The notes under the pieces: model-generated
The model's input: the letters and a program-made list of their open reading frames with translations, nothing else
Databases searched by the model: none
Told to the model about the DNA's origin: nothing
Program-made: the position numbers and the translations under genes
In this document: positions 36,557 to 45,956 of the stretch, in pieces
How positions within the stretch are numbered: position 1 is the stretch's first letter
Layout: every line of letters starts with the position of its first letter
NCBI RefSeq assembly: GCF_021646545.1
Contig: NZ_JAKIRP010000007.1
Coordinates: 248,001 to 312,000, forward strand
Direction: 5' to 3'
DNA: 64,000 nucleotides
DNA from: Chitinophaga filiformis
Lineage (GTDB): Bacteria; Bacteroidota; Bacteroidia; Chitinophagales; Chitinophagaceae

Positions 36557-37243
36557 GTGAAAACAAGGATTCTATACGTTGAAGATGAGCCATCCCTGGG
36601 CAAGATTGTAAAAGAAAGCCTGCAGCGAAGAGGATTTGAAGTTGTCATGGAAACTGACGGCGCCAATGTATTGGCCCTGTTCAAACAGATCAACCCGACC
36701 GTTTGCGTGCTCGATATTATGCTGCCCAACAAAGACGGCTTCGAAGTAGCGGAAGAGATCAGGGCTATTGATCCCAATGTTCCTATCTTATTCCTGACAG
36801 CTAAAACACAGACGGAAGATCTTGTAAAAGGCTTTACACTAGGCGGTAATGACTACATCCGTAAGCCTTTCAGTATGGAAGAACTGATCGTCCGTATTGA
36901 CAATGTATTGCGTAAACCCACCGGTACAATTGCGCCCTCCTCCACTGATCATATCAGCATTGGAAAGTTCCGCTTCTATGCCAACCGGCAGGTATTGTTC
37001 AATGGCCGCGAAGAAAAGAAACTGTCATATAAGGAATCTGAGCTGCTGAAATTGTTGTATGAAAAACGTAATGGCATTATTGACCGGAAGGATATACTCG
37101 ATCTCCTCTGGGGACATGATTCATTCTTTAACAGCAGGAATCTGGATGTGTATATTACCCGGCTGCGGGTGCATCTGAAAGAGGATGAGAATTTACAGAT
37201 ATTGACAATCAAAGGGATCGGATATAGGTTTGTGCTGGCGTAA
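36557..37243 (+). CDS. OmpR/PhoB-type response regulator
   Basis: The 228-residue protein starts at a GTG (36557) directly after the kinase stop. The receiver has the acidic pocket VEDEP (8-12), the phospho-acceptor Asp53 (VLDIMLPNKDG) and RKPFSMEEL. The winged-helix DNA-binding domain runs about 130-227 and ends with DVYITRLRVHLKEDE and IKGIGYRFVLA. It probably binds direct repeats of GTTAAY near its own promoter and upstream of the receptor at 29787. The link is inferred from the site pattern. Confidence 0.95.
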   Translation: MKTRILYVEDEPSLGKIVKESLQRRGFEVVMETDGANVLALFKQINPTVCVLDIMLPNKDGFEVAEEIRAIDPNVPILFLTAKTQTEDLVKGFTLGGNDYIRKPFSMEELIVRIDNVLRKPTGTIAPSSTDHISIGKFRFYANRQVLFNGREEKKLSYKESELLKLLYEKRNGIIDRKDILDLLWGHDSFFNSRNLDVYITRLRVHLKEDENLQILTIKGIGYRFVLA

Positions 37244-37368
37244 AAACAGATTATACTTTCTTTTTCAATTGTCATCCCAAATATGTTTATTTTACACCTT
37301 CTATTATCAGGCTGTAGCAAACAGTCTTTACTACTCAAAGTAAATATGTAATTGATATCCTTTTAACT

Positions 37369-38325
37369 ATGAAGATATTTCTATCCCTATCAGCCCTTGT
37401 ACTGACAATGAACGCCTGCAACATGAATGATGTCGGCAAAAGAAATCTCAACATTCCTGATAAAATTGAGATGACCAAAACATCTCTGCATCGGCAAATA
37501 CCAGGAACAAGATTATTTATGGTTGTTCCTTCTGGCTACAAAATTTCAAAATCGCGAAGTTTAGTAAAAGATAATGGCACAGAGATCCTAATATTGGATA
37601 GTCCAGGAAGGGCTTTTGGAGAAGGTGAAGATAAAGTCTCTACGTCTCGGCTACAAAACAGTAAAGAAATAACATTTTATGAAAAGGATTTCATCATTGG
37701 ATCTTACGAAGCTAATATCAGGTATGGAAAAATAAAAAAGGAGAAAAGGGAAAAAATAGTTTTTAAATTTGGTGACGCTGAATTTACCGGAGCAGCAATA
37801 TGTACACTACCTGATAACAACAGAGAGGCAAGGGAAGAAATTATCGCCGCTCTCCTGACAATATTTTTCGACAAATCGATTAATATAGACTATGCGGCAT
37901 TAAATAATTATTCATTAGATACCTCTAAATCGGTATTTAAATTTAATAAAAACTCATCCTTGATTTTCTATTATACTGCTGATGGAAAGGGAGATATCGA
38001 TAATAATTATGTCGCGATTGTTAGAGGCCCTGCGTTACCAAATCTAGACTATATGCGAGGTGCGTCGAAAGAACTTGTAAGGCGAATGAAAGACGAAAAC
38101 GGCGTAACCATTGATCACATTGAAGAAAATGTAGTGAATATTAAAGGCCAACCAGCATACGAATCTATAATGAGAGGAATCGCTAATGGTACTCCTGATA
38201 GCATGTACCTTCTTCTAATGGGAAACGAAACGTCGTCCATTTTTTTTATGGGTATGATTGATGAAAACAAGGCATTGCTCTTCAATGAATGCAAAGCACT
38301 GGCACAAACAATACAATTGAAATGA
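37369..38325 (+). CDS. Hypothetical lipoprotein
   Basis: The 318-residue protein has a lipoprotein signal (LVLTMNACNMND). The rest reads as an alternating beta/alpha protein with two similar halves (a first half with TRLFMVVPSGYKISKS and a second with NSSLIFYYTADGKGD), each ending in a helical part. No family is recognised. The DNA is much more AT-rich than its neighbours and the codon use differs, which suggests recent acquisition or a rarely expressed gene. It follows the HK/RR pair by 125 bp and converges on the GH92 gene. Confidence 0.7.
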   Translation: MKIFLSLSALVLTMNACNMNDVGKRNLNIPDKIEMTKTSLHRQIPGTRLFMVVPSGYKISKSRSLVKDNGTEILILDSPGRAFGEGEDKVSTSRLQNSKEITFYEKDFIIGSYEANIRYGKIKKEKREKIVFKFGDAEFTGAAICTLPDNNREAREEIIAALLTIFFDKSINIDYAALNNYSLDTSKSVFKFNKNSSLIFYYTADGKGDIDNNYVAIVRGPALPNLDYMRGASKELVRRMKDENGVTIDHIEENVVNIKGQPAYESIMRGIANGTPDSMYLLLMGNETSSIFFMGMIDENKALLFNECKALAQTIQLK

Positions 38326-38335
38326 TTATCATCCT

Positions 38336-38380
38336 ATGAAGCAGAAAAACGTCGTCTGCGGACGGGCTTTTCTGCTTCAT
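38336..38380. terminator. Bidirectional terminator
   Basis: A perfect 13-bp stem (38336-38348 with 38368-38380) encloses a second small stem (CGTC/GACG). It sits between two convergent genes; the arms end in A- and T-runs. Confidence 0.8.
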
Positions 38381-38397
38381 TAATTAAATTTCGCCCT

Positions 38398-41300
38398 TTA
38401 TTTTATCTGACTGGTGTTTTCCTGATAAATCGTCTTTACCTCTTCTCCTGATAATGCTGTGTAAAACACCTTCACCCTATCCATATAGCCGTTAAATATC
38501 CTTTGAAACGGGAACTCCTCATTCCTTCCCAGCGTCCACCTGTTAGACACGGATAAATTCTCATGCCCCTCAGGTATGGCAAATCCTTTCATTTCCCCGT
38601 CAATATATATCTTCAGACTATCACCATCGCAAACGCCTGCAATATGATGCCAGTGGTCCTTCCAGTTCTCTGGTAATTGTACTGTAACGTCTCCTCGTCC
38701 CCAGCCGCCGGCAAAGAAGGTCAATGTTCTGCCATCAGATACCTGCAACACATGTGTATCTCCCTTGGTAAAGATATCCACCAGGCCCTTATCTGTGCTT
38801 TTGGGATACACCCATGCCATCATCGTAATAGTCGTTCCCATTACATCCAGGCTGCGGGCATTCGGCACCTCTACATAACTATCTTTTCCCAGCAATAATT
38901 TACCTGGTTCCTGACGACCACCTCCAAAAATACGCCCATGATTACCCAAACCAGAACTATCCGCTAAAAGACTATCAACTTGTCCTGTTGCCGACAGGTC
39001 CAGCAGAATCGCATCTTTGTTGGCGGTATATACCTTACATCTTTCAGCTGCATTGCCAATACTCACCGTATGCCATCCTTCTTTTGATATAGAGAACTGC
39101 CTGGAAAGCGTTTTTTCCTGTCCCGGTTCCAGGGTGATCTTTTCTGTCATCAGCACCTGCTTATCCAGTTTTAGCGGAAGCTGGAAAGTACGGGCGATCC
39201 AACCCGTATTCTGTACAGTAAACACCACCTGTTGCAGTTGTCCTTTCCTTACCAGCGCCTGCAAGATCAGACTTTTTATCTGCGGACGCTCAGGCAAGGG
39301 ATGATCCGGTTTGTTAACCTGTACCGTCATGGCATGTTCTCCATCCAGTGTGAGATGTGCATTACCCGGGCGATAAAGGCGACAAGGGATAGAGTCAGTC
39401 ACTGTTATTCCCTGCCCTACCATACAATGCCTATACGCATATACTTTTCCATCTACCAGCAACTCTACCCGTTTTGTACCAAGACTACGTTTATTCTGCA
39501 CGGAAAATCGTACATAGAACGGCTCATCAGGCAACACATTATTCTTAGACACCGACGGCTGCAGGACCTCAAAATCTGCCCTTCCGGAGCTGTCCCTTAC
39601 CAACCACTTGTTAGCAGGAGATGCATCCATGTCAAACAACATCTCTCCACCTTGCGCGATGAGCGCATGCGGTATACTGATACTGCTATAAGGACGATGA
39701 TTAACGCTCAGTGATTTTATATAAGGATATTCGCCATGTGTACGCTTTATCACAAAATCCCTGCCGTTGTGCAGGTGAATACGCAGCGTATCGAAAACAG
39801 GAACGCCAATGGTATATTCCGGTAATCCGGGACATATAGGATAGATCCCCATGGCACTCAGCACATACCAGCTGGAAGTGGACCCCAGGTCATCATTTCC
39901 CGGTAATCCGCCGGGTGTTGCCTTAAACCTTGTCTGCATAATATTCCGCACCCACCACTGTGTTTTATGCGGTGCATTAGCTGCATTAAAAAGATAGGGA
40001 ACATGGAATACCGTCTCATTATCAAATGTAATATGGTCCCGGCTCAGGGCTGTATCCAGGCGTTCTGTGAACAGTTTGTCTCCACCCATCAGGTTCACCA
40101 GGTCTCTCGTATGCTGCGGTACGAAATAGGAATACACCCATTTATCACCTTCCTTGTAGCCTGTATTGCCTGGCGCCAGCTTAAACTCATGCTCCTGTCG
40201 CGGTAACATGAACAGGTCCTGCGAATGAAATAGATTGCGGTACTGGTAACTTCTGTTCATCAGCAGCTGCTGATCATGGTCATTATGCATCACCTGCCCT
40301 GCAAACGCTGCAAGCGCCCAGTCATCATAAGCATATTCAACGGTGCGGGTAACAGATTCAGGATAAGAGAAAGGGATATATCCTTTTTGCTGGAATACCG
40401 ACAGATCGTCTTGTAGAAATGGTGTATCCACAATGCTCTTTTTCATAGCGGTATATGCCACTGCACTGTCAATACCCGGTACTCCCTTAAGATATGAATC
40501 CACGATAATAGGCACAGAATGATTACCTGTCATACTCTCGATTGGCAGATGGCCTGTCTGTTGATAAATATCCAGCATAGACAACACCATATCCCGCTGC
40601 CTCTCCGGATACAATAGACTCAACAAAGGATGCAGGGAACGGAAGGTATCCCATGGAGAGAAACCACCATATGCAGCGCGGCCGCTCACCCTGTGCACCT
40701 TTCTATCCCGTCCGCGGTAATTACCGTCTACATCAGAGATGATCCAGGGCATTAACATCGCGTGATATAAAGCTGTGTAAAAGATGGTCTTATTGGCTTC
40801 GTTCTTATCAGATATATCAACCACTGACAGCACCTTTGCCCACTGCTGCCGGGTGTCCTGCCTTAGTTTATCAAAACCCACCGCTCCTTCAACAGCAAGG
40901 TTCCTTTCAGCACTTTCTTTACTTACGTCTGAAACACTTATGCTCAGGATAATTTGCTTAGGCCTCTCCCCCGCTGCAAATTTCACCAGGTATCCGCCCT
41001 TTACAGGCTGCTTCTCTGTAACAGATTCACTAAAATGGATGGCTGTATTGAATGGCTCACTATTACCTATGAATATCTGTGGTACACTATGTGCAGGAAA
41101 CGTAAAACGGAACATACCTACGCGCTCACTGGCCGTAGCTTCCACAAGTGTATTATTATCTCTGAACAGCACACTGTAATATCCCGGAGAAGCTTTTTCA
41201 TCAGCATGCGAAAATGCCCGTTGATAGTCCATCGGATTGAATGCATTACCACTCGCCACCGGCATCACCTGCAGCGCTCCGGTAGACCCGCTGGGGAAAC

Positions 41301-41613
41301 CACTGTTATGCAGTATGCAGGTGAAAAAGCCAATCGTCTTTTTACTGTAATCGTATCCCCTCACATTTCCACTTCCCATTTCCGGCGTGAGTTGCATAAA
41401 TCCCCAGGGCGCTACAGCACCGGGATAGGTTCCCCCCTCACTTCCCCATTTGGTGAACACACTGCTTTTGGCAGTGCCGATAAAAGGATCTACATAATCA
41501 ACAGGCCCCTTTTTCTGCGCTGACAGCTGACTGCCTGCAAAAAAGCACGATACGATTGTCCACCCGATAAATACACTGATACGCCTGACGTTGGCAGAGA
41601 AGATTACATTCAC
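38398..41613 (-). CDS. GH92 exo-alpha-mannosidase with C-terminal LamG domain
   Basis: The 1071-residue protein starts at a GTG (41613) and has a signal peptide cleaved near LSAQ (residue 32). GH92 features include YVDPFIGTAKSSV, WGSEGGTYPGAVAPWGFMQ, TPEMGSGNVRGYDY and the catalytic-base region GNDDLGSTSSWYVLSAMGIY. The usual GNEP acid-region is DNETVFHVPYLFN here. A beta-rich linker domain (about 690-865) is followed by a LamG/concanavalin-like domain (about 870-1065). GH92 enzymes remove alpha-mannose from glycans using calcium. It is the last gene of the PUL. The LamG fusion suggests extra carbohydrate binding. The altered acid region is discussed in the findings. Confidence 0.92.
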   Translation of the reverse strand: MNVIFSANVRRISVFIGWTIVSCFFAGSQLSAQKKGPVDYVDPFIGTAKSSVFTKWGSEGGTYPGAVAPWGFMQLTPEMGSGNVRGYDYSKKTIGFFTCILHNSGFPSGSTGALQVMPVASGNAFNPMDYQRAFSHADEKASPGYYSVLFRDNNTLVEATASERVGMFRFTFPAHSVPQIFIGNSEPFNTAIHFSESVTEKQPVKGGYLVKFAAGERPKQIILSISVSDVSKESAERNLAVEGAVGFDKLRQDTRQQWAKVLSVVDISDKNEANKTIFYTALYHAMLMPWIISDVDGNYRGRDRKVHRVSGRAAYGGFSPWDTFRSLHPLLSLLYPERQRDMVLSMLDIYQQTGHLPIESMTGNHSVPIIVDSYLKGVPGIDSAVAYTAMKKSIVDTPFLQDDLSVFQQKGYIPFSYPESVTRTVEYAYDDWALAAFAGQVMHNDHDQQLLMNRSYQYRNLFHSQDLFMLPRQEHEFKLAPGNTGYKEGDKWVYSYFVPQHTRDLVNLMGGDKLFTERLDTALSRDHITFDNETVFHVPYLFNAANAPHKTQWWVRNIMQTRFKATPGGLPGNDDLGSTSSWYVLSAMGIYPICPGLPEYTIGVPVFDTLRIHLHNGRDFVIKRTHGEYPYIKSLSVNHRPYSSISIPHALIAQGGEMLFDMDASPANKWLVRDSSGRADFEVLQPSVSKNNVLPDEPFYVRFSVQNKRSLGTKRVELLVDGKVYAYRHCMVGQGITVTDSIPCRLYRPGNAHLTLDGEHAMTVQVNKPDHPLPERPQIKSLILQALVRKGQLQQVVFTVQNTGWIARTFQLPLKLDKQVLMTEKITLEPGQEKTLSRQFSISKEGWHTVSIGNAAERCKVYTANKDAILLDLSATGQVDSLLADSSGLGNHGRIFGGGRQEPGKLLLGKDSYVEVPNARSLDVMGTTITMMAWVYPKSTDKGLVDIFTKGDTHVLQVSDGRTLTFFAGGWGRGDVTVQLPENWKDHWHHIAGVCDGDSLKIYIDGEMKGFAIPEGHENLSVSNRWTLGRNEEFPFQRIFNGYMDRVKVFYTALSGEEVKTIYQENTSQIK

Positions 41614-41679
41614 AGTTATATGACTTGCTTCTCTTAAAAGTAGACATATTTTCTTGTTAAAGAAATATATTTATCCCTG

Positions 41680-43635
41680 TCACCACTTCAGTGCCAGCTG
41701 CCGTTCCAGGAAACCATAGCCATAACCAACCGTAATGCGGTCATTTTTGCTGACAGGCACGGCGCCGCTATCCAGTACTAATCCCTCACCATTCGTTCGC
41801 AGTTTCGCTTTGAAGGTCATACTGTTTTTTTCCGCTACCGCGGATGCTATGCCTTTCTTTACACCATTCACATAGACGGTAAGCGGCAAGGTATTACTGT
41901 TCGTCACCGGCGCCTGCCAGCTGACATACAAGCCGTCATTTTTCTTCTCCAGGGCCTGCGGACGGTTGTCATACCAACTCAATACGGCAAGACTCATATT
42001 CCAGGCCGTATTATGATTCACCCATCCTTCCAGGTGCCTGTCTTTTCCCAGCGGATTGAAAGGATACATTTCCGTTCCCGGCAGGCAGCTGATGGAACCA
42101 CGGGATAGTTCCAGCCTGGCACATACATCCTCCTGGTAGCCTTTCGGATACCCTTTGGATATGCCGTTGAAGCCCCTTTCCGGGTGATGGGCCGCATGTA
42201 CGTTCAGCGGATTGCGGCCATACAGGTTATCGAAATGCGCGAAGCCGATCTGTTCCAGCCGCTGTTTCTTTGGGGCATCTTTTATAACGGATGCAGCCAG
42301 CAATGCGGATGCAGGAAAACCGGCCACATTGCCCACCTCATTGAACTCTGGCACCGTCCAGTTATTGCCCATGTCATATCTCCTGAAATCCCAGGCATTA
42401 TCAGATCTGCTGATCACAATGTCCGTCCATTCAGCAATTTTCTTCTTCAGTCCAGCAGGCGCCTGATCGCCGTACTGTAACTGGTACATGGCCATTCCTG
42501 TCATCAGCATATGCTCACTCATCCGCTGACCCTTTGTTACCATCGGGTCTGCCATTGAAAGAGAATCGATCATCCAGGTAACCTGTTTGCTGGCAGCCTT
42601 CATATAATCAGCCGCTTCCGGCCATTGTTCCCGTTTTGCTACCTCGTACATCAGCAGATTAGGCAACACAGAGAAACCCGGTGCATGCCGTCCCTTGGAA
42701 GTGCCTATCTCCCGCTGAATATCCAGCAGTCCCACCTTTGCCCAATGCTGCCGTGTAAACTGTAACACGTTCTCATAAAAGTTATGGGAGAACCATTTAT
42801 CGAGATAAGGGTAGGCATACAGGAAGAAAGCCAGCTGCGCCAGCGTTTGCGGATGTAACTGCCGTGGCAGCGGATCCTTACTGGGATCCCTTGTTTCAGG
42901 ATTCACCATGTAATAACCCACTCCCCAGTGCAGGTCCATGATCACATCTGGTATGCGATTGCCAACAGGTTTTTCAATAGTGGTAAAATACTTCCTGGCC
43001 GCCTCCATGGCTGTTTCATCGTTGGGCGATTTCACCAGTTTATAGTCAGGACTTAACACGATTGCCTTCAGGCTATCATAGGAAATGGTGGCAGGCATCG
43101 CGTCATATACTGCCGGATTGGAGAGATACATCCAGATCAGGGAAGGGATCTCATAAGAATAATAAGTACCATCCCTCCACGGACAACCACCATACGCGGA
43201 ATGATGTGTTCCCGTCACACTCCGGGTATCGTTCATAAACCATACGGAGGGATTCAATCCCTCTTTCTCTATCAGGTAAGGCGCTACCCGGAAAGGATAG
43301 GATACTCCTTCCGGCAACGTTCCGCCTTTTACATGCACTACATATAACTGTTGATTGGCGGCCGGCCTGAAAGCGCTAAAATCGCCCACTCCCCTCACGG
43401 TTTTCCCCTTGTACACCGGCGTGCTGCTACCTGCGGCGGTGATGTAAAAATCAGCCGTTCCTTCCATAGCTGTTGGCGCCGTAAATCTTTTAGGGGCATC
43501 ACTGTTGTAGCCGGTCTGGCTCACACATACCCAATGCTTATCAGGATGAAAAGTAGTATCCTGTGAATAGACAACTGTTGCTGTCAGCAGCTGTATGCTC
43601 ATTATTCCAAAAACTGATCTGAGTTGCTGTAACAT
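41680..43635 (-). CDS. Secreted GH9-like (alpha/alpha)6 protein
   Basis: The 651-residue protein has a signal peptide (ending VVYSQ, near residue 25). An N-terminal Ig-like domain (about 35-120) precedes a helical barrel. Resemblance to GH9 enzymes is seen at DVIMDLHWGVGYYM (compare DLLDEARWGLD), FDNLYGRNPLNVHAAHHPERGF (compare GRNP) and the end EGWVNHNTAWNMSLAVLSWY (compare NEVAIDYNA). A C-terminal beta domain (about 560-651) follows. The DAGD catalytic-base motif is replaced by a sequence with WRDG, so catalysis may be altered. It lies between a FAD oxidoreductase and the GH92 gene. The family assignment is by eye and moderate. Confidence 0.6.
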   Translation of the reverse strand: MLQQLRSVFGIMSIQLLTATVVYSQDTTFHPDKHWVCVSQTGYNSDAPKRFTAPTAMEGTADFYITAAGSSTPVYKGKTVRGVGDFSAFRPAANQQLYVVHVKGGTLPEGVSYPFRVAPYLIEKEGLNPSVWFMNDTRSVTGTHHSAYGGCPWRDGTYYSYEIPSLIWMYLSNPAVYDAMPATISYDSLKAIVLSPDYKLVKSPNDETAMEAARKYFTTIEKPVGNRIPDVIMDLHWGVGYYMVNPETRDPSKDPLPRQLHPQTLAQLAFFLYAYPYLDKWFSHNFYENVLQFTRQHWAKVGLLDIQREIGTSKGRHAPGFSVLPNLLMYEVAKREQWPEAADYMKAASKQVTWMIDSLSMADPMVTKGQRMSEHMLMTGMAMYQLQYGDQAPAGLKKKIAEWTDIVISRSDNAWDFRRYDMGNNWTVPEFNEVGNVAGFPASALLAASVIKDAPKKQRLEQIGFAHFDNLYGRNPLNVHAAHHPERGFNGISKGYPKGYQEDVCARLELSRGSISCLPGTEMYPFNPLGKDRHLEGWVNHNTAWNMSLAVLSWYDNRPQALEKKNDGLYVSWQAPVTNSNTLPLTVYVNGVKKGIASAVAEKNSMTFKAKLRTNGEGLVLDSGAVPVSKNDRITVGYGYGFLERQLALKW

Positions 43636-43657
43636 AAATATTGGTTAACATGATTCG

Positions 43658-45934
43658 TTAATAACATCTTATTGCAAACATACCCGGCGGCGTACCACCA
43701 TGCGTGCTTTTTAAATGCACCGTCAGACTATCCGTTTCCAGCGGCGCTTTCAATACAATACGCTGTAATGACTGATGATTGTCCGTCACTTTTATCACCG
43801 GCTCCTTCTTATCATTACAGACCACAAAGGTGTCCACACAAAAGGGCATCGCCCTTTCAGGATGATGATAGATGACGTTCTCCATGGGATGATCAAAGTC
43901 GGTATCAAACACCAGTTCTATCTCACGGATCGTCTTCTTTTCAGGCCAGCTGAGGGTTAGCTTAGGATCGGCATCTGCTTTGTCCGCCAGCCAGATATTC
44001 GGCTGATGCGTAGGGCGGTTCACACCGTTCCTGACATGTTCAGCGCCAAACAAAGCAATACCTGCAGGAATATCCATCGCCAGGTTCTTACCTGCAGGAC
44101 GCCGTTCGGGGCACCAGAATTCAAATGCTTCCACACCGATATCTTCAGTAGGGGTCTGTGCGCCGTAGTTGGATACCGCAGGATTGGTTTTATTAAACAC
44201 GGCGATAATACCACTGATCCGCTCACTGCTGCTACGCAGGCTTACCACCTCATTCTTCATAAAGCAGAGGAAGATATAATTGTCATCCGGTAATACTGCA
44301 TCAAAAGACAATGTCACTGCCTGTGCCCCTTTCTTCAGCTGGATCACCAGTTCCTGGAGGATGACATCCGGTGTATGATGCACCTGCCTGCTGCTGGTGC
44401 GGAGAGACACCTCCAATGCCGTATCTTCTTTCGCATCCGCATACACCGTCACAGATGGTATACTACCCGCCTTTAAAGGCAGCATCTGCCCCATGGCGGC
44501 ATTCAGGTGAATGCTGCTGCCATCAGAAGGCAGCTCACGTAATACATATTCACTGCTGGCTGTTATAACAGCGTCCCTTACCAGATCACGCTTGTCAGTG
44601 GGAGCTACCAGCGGGATATGTTGTCCTGCCCTGATCAGTCTTGACTGCAGTTCAAGCAGCCATTCTTCCTTCAACAGCTGCCGCGGATGTACATCATATT
44701 GCCGGCACAACACCGCGGCCATTCCCACCGCCTGTGCGCCGCAGGCGCCTGTACCCATTACCCGGCTGGACCCAAAGGCCACATGTGAAGCGCTGATGAT
44801 ACGTCCGGCCAGGAACAGGTTGCTGATATTATGACTATAAAAACAGCGGTAAGGTATCTGGTAGATACCTTTGCTGTGCCACTGATTACAGGAAGGTTTT
44901 TCACTGAACACGCCATCCGCAGGATGCAGGTCTATAGACCAGCCCCCATAGGCCACGGCGTCATGATGCGTACGCTGTTCGATGATGTCCTGCTGCCGCA
45001 GCATATAATCACCTTCAAAACGGCGGCTTTCCCGCTTGCCCGGTATCTGCCCTACCCATTCCAGCGTCATGGTCTCCGCTTCCGGAAAATGCCCGGAGTT
45101 CTTGATATAATTCCAGATGCCATACACTACCTTCCACAGCTCCCATTTGATGGTCTCCGTTTCATGCACCGTATCCAGTCTTCCGCCATATTCTATCCAC
45201 CACAACTGACAACCATGGTCCTGGCTGTTGATGCGTTTGTACCTGGGAATGGCGGTAATATCTTTCAATGCATAGGCGGGTGGAACAAAGACGGTAGGAC
45301 GTCCGGTATCTTTTGTATAAAAATACAGGGAATGCCCCAGCAGCTCTCCATATTCAGCAGTAGGCGCGAATTTCTCTCCAAACTCCTTCTCACTTTCTGC
45401 GCCCATTCTGAAGGCTGCTCCCGCCAGAAAACCGATAATACCATCGCCGGAAGCATCACAGAAGAGCGGCGCTTTCAGCTCATATAATGTGCTGTTCTGA
45501 CTACAGAATGCTTTTACATGATCGATGATATCAGCATTCTTTTTCGTCACTTCAAATACGGCTGTATTCAGCAATAACCTGATATTGGGTTCACTGCTTA
45601 CTTTCTCCAGCAGGATGGTATCGTAGATCAGCGGATTGCCATCAGGGTTCCGCCACATATTCTCCGTCATGATCTCGTCTGCCACACCACCTTCTCTGGC
45701 CCAGCGGTTATTGTTGCCCATATGTGAAGTAGCGCCCAATACCCACAGTCTTACTTCGCTGGAAGAGTTGCCTCCCAGCACAGGCCTGTCCTGTACCAGC
45801 ACTACTCGAATGCCTTCCCTGGCGGCGGTAATAGCACAGCATACACCGGCCAGTCCGCCCCCTGTGACTATCAGATCTGCATCATACTGATATGTCCTTA
45901 AATGCCTGCCTTCGCTGGCTTGTTCTTTCATCAT
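43658..45934 (-). CDS. FAD-dependent oxidoreductase (FAD_oxidored type)
   Basis: With the ATG at 45932-45934 it has 758 residues (the ATG at 45931 is an alternative). The N-terminus is a dinucleotide-binding Rossmann motif (LIVTGGGLAGVCCAITAARE), followed by VLGGNSSSEVRLWV. The FAD-closing region is at LFLAGRIISASHVAFGSSRV, then GTGACGAQAVGMAA. A C-terminal beta-sandwich (about 470-758) may bind carbohydrate. No signal peptide is seen. Such proteins occur in PULs, where they may oxidise a sugar, for example to a 3-keto form. It lies 22 bp behind the symporter stop, so it is probably cotranscribed and acts on the imported sugar. Confidence 0.85.
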   Translation of the reverse strand: MMKEQASEGRHLRTYQYDADLIVTGGGLAGVCCAITAAREGIRVVLVQDRPVLGGNSSSEVRLWVLGATSHMGNNNRWAREGGVADEIMTENMWRNPDGNPLIYDTILLEKVSSEPNIRLLLNTAVFEVTKKNADIIDHVKAFCSQNSTLYELKAPLFCDASGDGIIGFLAGAAFRMGAESEKEFGEKFAPTAEYGELLGHSLYFYTKDTGRPTVFVPPAYALKDITAIPRYKRINSQDHGCQLWWIEYGGRLDTVHETETIKWELWKVVYGIWNYIKNSGHFPEAETMTLEWVGQIPGKRESRRFEGDYMLRQQDIIEQRTHHDAVAYGGWSIDLHPADGVFSEKPSCNQWHSKGIYQIPYRCFYSHNISNLFLAGRIISASHVAFGSSRVMGTGACGAQAVGMAAVLCRQYDVHPRQLLKEEWLLELQSRLIRAGQHIPLVAPTDKRDLVRDAVITASSEYVLRELPSDGSSIHLNAAMGQMLPLKAGSIPSVTVYADAKEDTALEVSLRTSSRQVHHTPDVILQELVIQLKKGAQAVTLSFDAVLPDDNYIFLCFMKNEVVSLRSSSERISGIIAVFNKTNPAVSNYGAQTPTEDIGVEAFEFWCPERRPAGKNLAMDIPAGIALFGAEHVRNGVNRPTHQPNIWLADKADADPKLTLSWPEKKTIREIELVFDTDFDHPMENVIYHHPERAMPFCVDTFVVCNDKKEPVIKVTDNHQSLQRIVLKAPLETDSLTVHLKSTHGGTPPGMFAIRCY

Positions 45935-45956
45935 ACATTTCTTTTTTGACTCCCGG

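Noticed and set aside
43644..43662. GGTTAACATGA near the GH9-like start as a third copy of the 35-bp element
   Set aside because: Only 11 bases match and the half-site spacing is 13 bp in place of 21; it also overlaps the stop of the FAD gene.
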